Under the pieces are notes generated by a model, which did no database searches, had not been told where the DNA came from, and saw only the letters and a program-made list of their open reading frames with translations. This document shows, one piece after another, positions 7,936 through 8,927 of a DNA stretch of 8,927 nt. The stretch is from Nitriliruptorales bacterium (GTDB taxonomy: Bacteria; Actinomycetota; Nitriliruptoria; Euzebyales; Egibacteraceae), in assembly GCA_007126835.1 (NCBI GenBank), contig SLAO01000091.1:1-8927 (forward strand). The letters run 5' to 3'. Each line of letters starts with the position of its first letter. The stretch's first letter is position 1. A program made the position numbers and the translations under genes.

Positions 7936-8927
7936 TCAGGCCTGAGGACCGTCGCCGCTGGCCCACGCGGCGCGTCCGACCTCCAGCGGTGTGGTCAGGT
8001 TCTCGTGGGACGGCACGACACGTGCGGCGACGCCGTACTCCCCCGCCGAGCCGCAGCGCATCTGCCCGCGGTACGTCGCAGGACCGATGCCCGCTGCCTC
8101 GTCGACAGCCAGCTCCTCGATGGTGGGCGTCGTCAGCGCCCCGTCGGCGTCGACTCGGCCGTGCAGGAGCTCGACGCGCACGTCGGCGGGACTGAGCTCA
8201 CCGAGGTCGACGTCCACCCGGACCTCGCGGACCTCGCCCAGCGACCCGACGCCCCCGTCGAGGTCGACCTCGGCGATCGCGACGCCGTCCCAGTGCGTCT
8301 GCACCTTGGCCAGCCATGCGGCGAGCTGCCGGGCGGGACGCCGGTCGTCGGTCTGCAGTCGCGCCGCTCGCGCGGCGATGGGCACGTAGAGGTCCCTGGC
8401 GTACTCCTGCACCATCCGGGAGGCCAGCACGGGCCCGCCCAGGGTTGCCAACGACCGGCGCACGAGCGCGAGCCACCGGCGAGGCAGCGGGCCCTCCGCC
8501 CGGTCGTAGAACGTCGGGACGAGCTGGCGTTCCAGCAGGTCGTACAGGGCGTTGGCGTCCGCGGCGTCCTGCTGGCCGACGTCGGGCAGCTCCTCACCGG
8601 AGCCGATGGCGAACCCGTTCTCGCCGTCGAAGAGCTCGTCCCACCATCCGTCGAGGGTGGAGCAGTGCAACGCGCCGTTCAACACGGCCTTCTCCCCGCT
8701 CGTCCCGCACGCCTCATAGGGCCGCCGGGGGTTGTTCAACCAGACGTCCACCCCCGCGTAGAGCGTCCGTGCGAGGTCCATGTCGTAGTCCTCGACGAAC
8801 ACCAACCGTGTCCGCAGTTCGGGATCGGCCGAGAAGTGGACCAGCTGGCGGATGATGTCCTTGCCGCGCTCGTCGGCGGGGTGGGCCTTGCCGCTGAAGA
8901 CGAGCTGCACGGGACGGTCGGTGGACA
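7936..8927 (-). CDS. glgP: Alpha-glucan (glycogen/maltodextrin) phosphorylase, C-terminal part
   Basis: C-terminal 329 residues of a GT35 phosphorylase; the gene continues beyond the right edge. It cleaves alpha-1,4-glucan chains with phosphate to glucose-1-phosphate, using pyridoxal phosphate. STDRPVQLVFSGKAHPADERGKDI, read from the edge, matches the catalytic domain of the AgpA-like short phosphorylases of actinobacteria. RRPYEACGTSGEKAVLNGAL holds the PLP lysine (codon 8691-8689), followed by DGWWDELFDGENGFAIG. The last 130 or so residues form a beta-rich domain typical of the actinobacterial form, ending near SHENLTTPLEVGRAAW. The GTG at 8910 lies inside this conserved stretch and is not the start. 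In many relatives GTSGMK stands where GTSGEK is found here. The TGA at 7938-7936 is 2 nt before the alpha-glucosidase start, so the two are almost certainly one operon for intracellular glycogen use. Confidence 0.95.
   Translation of the reverse strand, partial: STDRPVQLVFSGKAHPADERGKDIIRQLVHFSADPELRTRLVFVEDYDMDLARTLYAGVDVWLNNPRRPYEACGTSGEKAVLNGALHCSTLDGWWDELFDGENGFAIGSGEELPDVGQQDAADANALYDLLERQLVPTFYDRAEGPLPRRWLALVRRSLATLGGPVLASRMVQEYARDLYVPIAARAARLQTDDRRPARQLAAWLAKVQTHWDGVAIAEVDLDGGVGSLGEVREVRVDVDLGELSPADVRVELLHGRVDADGALTTPTIEELAVDEAAGIGPATYRGQMRCGSAGEYGVAARVVPSHENLTTPLEVGRAAWASGDGPQA

Noticed and set aside
6335..7945. A 536-codon open frame on the plus strand opposite the alpha-glucosidase
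   Set aside because: It mirrors the whole alpha-glucosidase frame, has no recognisable domain, and is rich in Arg, Val and Gly as expected from antisense of GC-rich coding DNA.
8908..8910. GTG at 8910 as the phosphorylase start
   Set aside because: Codons before it up to the window edge read STDRP, continuing a conserved stretch, and the rest of the GT35 domain must lie outside the window.

Overview
The window is high-GC, densely coding DNA with no mobile elements, RNA genes or arrays that I can see. Strong G/C third-position bias, GTG starts, likely leaderless promoters and an actinobacterial-style alpha-glucan phosphorylase point to a high-GC member of the Actinomycetota. A PgpH-type cyclic-di-AMP phosphodiesterase would be unusual in the familiar actinobacteria and hints at a deep-branching class; that placement is inference.

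Layout. Positions 1-1538 (minus) carry most of a YheS-like ABC-F ATPase, cut at its C-terminus by the window edge. It diverges from a plus-strand pair: a 129-residue four-helix membrane protein (1614-2003) and a complete PgpH-type receptor/phosphodiesterase (2155-4377). The shared 75-bp spacer has a -10-like hexamer close to each start codon, and the one for the ABC-F gene fits leaderless transcription. The 151 bp before pgpH hold a small hairpin, a -10-like element and a possible 29-codon leader ORF that overlaps the pgpH start.

Everything to the right is on the minus strand and converges on pgpH. In transcription order it is: the C-terminal part of an alpha-glucan phosphorylase (8927-7936, cut by the window edge), a GH13 alpha-glucosidase starting 2 bases after the phosphorylase stop, a 104-bp spacer, a stand-alone NuoF-like flavoprotein (6221-4839), and a four-helix membrane protein starting 4 bases after the nuoF stop. 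The last gene ends 13 bp from the pgpH stop, with a GC hairpin across the junction.

Functional reading. Phosphorylase and alpha-glucosidase form an intracellular glycogen/maltodextrin-breakdown pair: one releases glucose-1-phosphate from long chains, the other hydrolyses short leftover oligosaccharides. The NuoF-like protein would oxidise NADH through FMN and a 4Fe-4S cluster, but no NuoE, NuoG or other complex I subunit lies beside it. With its coupled membrane protein it is the least explained unit here. PgpH would lower cyclic-di-AMP, tying the locus to osmotic or potassium signalling. No completely new system is evident; the best leads are the orphan NuoF/membrane-protein pair, the histidine-bearing membrane protein before pgpH, and the pgpH leader.
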